Source: Enterococcus ureasiticus
GTDB lineage: Bacteria > Bacillota > Bacilli > Lactobacillales > Enterococcaceae
DNA: 64,000 nucleotides
Direction: 5' to 3'
NCBI RefSeq assembly: GCF_001730285.1
Contig: NZ_MIJZ01000013.1
Coordinates: 62,001 to 126,000, forward strand
The position numbers and the translations under genes are program-made. Below, piece after piece: positions 63,938 to 64,000 of this stretch. The notes below the pieces were generated by a model. It ran no database searches. It saw only the letters and a list, made by a program, of their open reading frames with translations, and was not told the DNA's origin. Positions within the stretch are counted from its first letter, which is position 1; each line of letters begins with the position of its first letter.

Positions 63938-64000
63938 TTTTGTTCCTCCTATAATTCTTTTGATATAAATCGCTATCTTCCTATGTTTCGTTCATTCAAC

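Noticed and set aside
63938-64000. S-box or Met T-box leader expected before metN
   Set aside because: Only 63 bp are visible upstream of metN and no riboswitch motif can be seen in them.

Overview
The window is a low-GC Firmicute chromosome segment, very probably from an Enterococcus. The evidence is the efaCBA-type manganese transporter, the cydABDC oxidase locus next to a UbiA prenyltransferase and a polyprenyl diphosphate synthase, the WxL surface-protein cluster, strong AGGAGG ribosome sites, and a gene order (comGA, APC permease, rlmN, BceAB-type exporter, ftsK, ndh/menA, cyd, efa, met) that resembles the E. faecalis chromosome as I remember it. I could not check the species.

Layout. 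1-580: 5' end of comGA and two short non-coding transcription units. 579-1907: APC amino-acid permease. 2055-7840: complete L-ascorbate utilisation operon (ulaG-C-A-B-D-E-F), with a divergent pair coding for a membrane protein of unknown function and a DeoR-type regulator. 9.7-12.5 kb: a LysR regulator, rlmN and a small deoxyribosyltransferase-fold protein. 12.5-15.2 kb: a BceAB-type peptide-antibiotic transporter without its own two-component system but with a BceR-type box upstream. 15.3-26.5 kb: a cell-surface block, all on the minus strand, comprising a winged-helix regulator, three WxL proteins (one interrupted by an in-frame stop), two WxL-interacting proteins (DUF916/DUF3324), a small sortase substrate, and two secreted proteins with PA14-like and Ig-like repeats.

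26.5-28.0 kb is the most interesting part. A tyrosine recombinase gene lies inside a 1.5-kb segment bounded by perfect 22-bp inverted repeats. One repeat is directly in front of the ribosome site of the WxL-locus regulator. At the far end a well-formed sigma-A promoter points out of the segment. In the present orientation it points away from the regulator; inversion would place it about 50 bp upstream of the regulator start. This looks like an ON/OFF phase-variation switch for the whole surface locus, shown here in the OFF orientation.

28.4-64 kb is mostly housekeeping: a GntR regulator, ftsK, a T-box-controlled NhaC-type transporter (specifier probably UAC, Tyr), type II NADH dehydrogenase, menA and a polyprenyl diphosphate synthase, and cydABDC. 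Together these give a demethylmenaquinone/cytochrome bd respiratory set. Then come topB, a DsbA/FrnE-like oxidoreductase behind a palindromic operator, mnmA with a cysteine desulfurase (tRNA thiolation), rarD, prs, a beta-lactamase-fold serine hydrolase, efaCBA with a DtxR-type metal box, and an ABC-F ATPase preceded by a structured leader. That leader encodes a 26-residue peptide ending in Cys-Cys-Gly-Ala. The window ends with a NUDIX hydrolase, an M20 amidohydrolase and the metNIQ methionine transporter.

All functional names come from reading motifs and recalled families; no database search was run.
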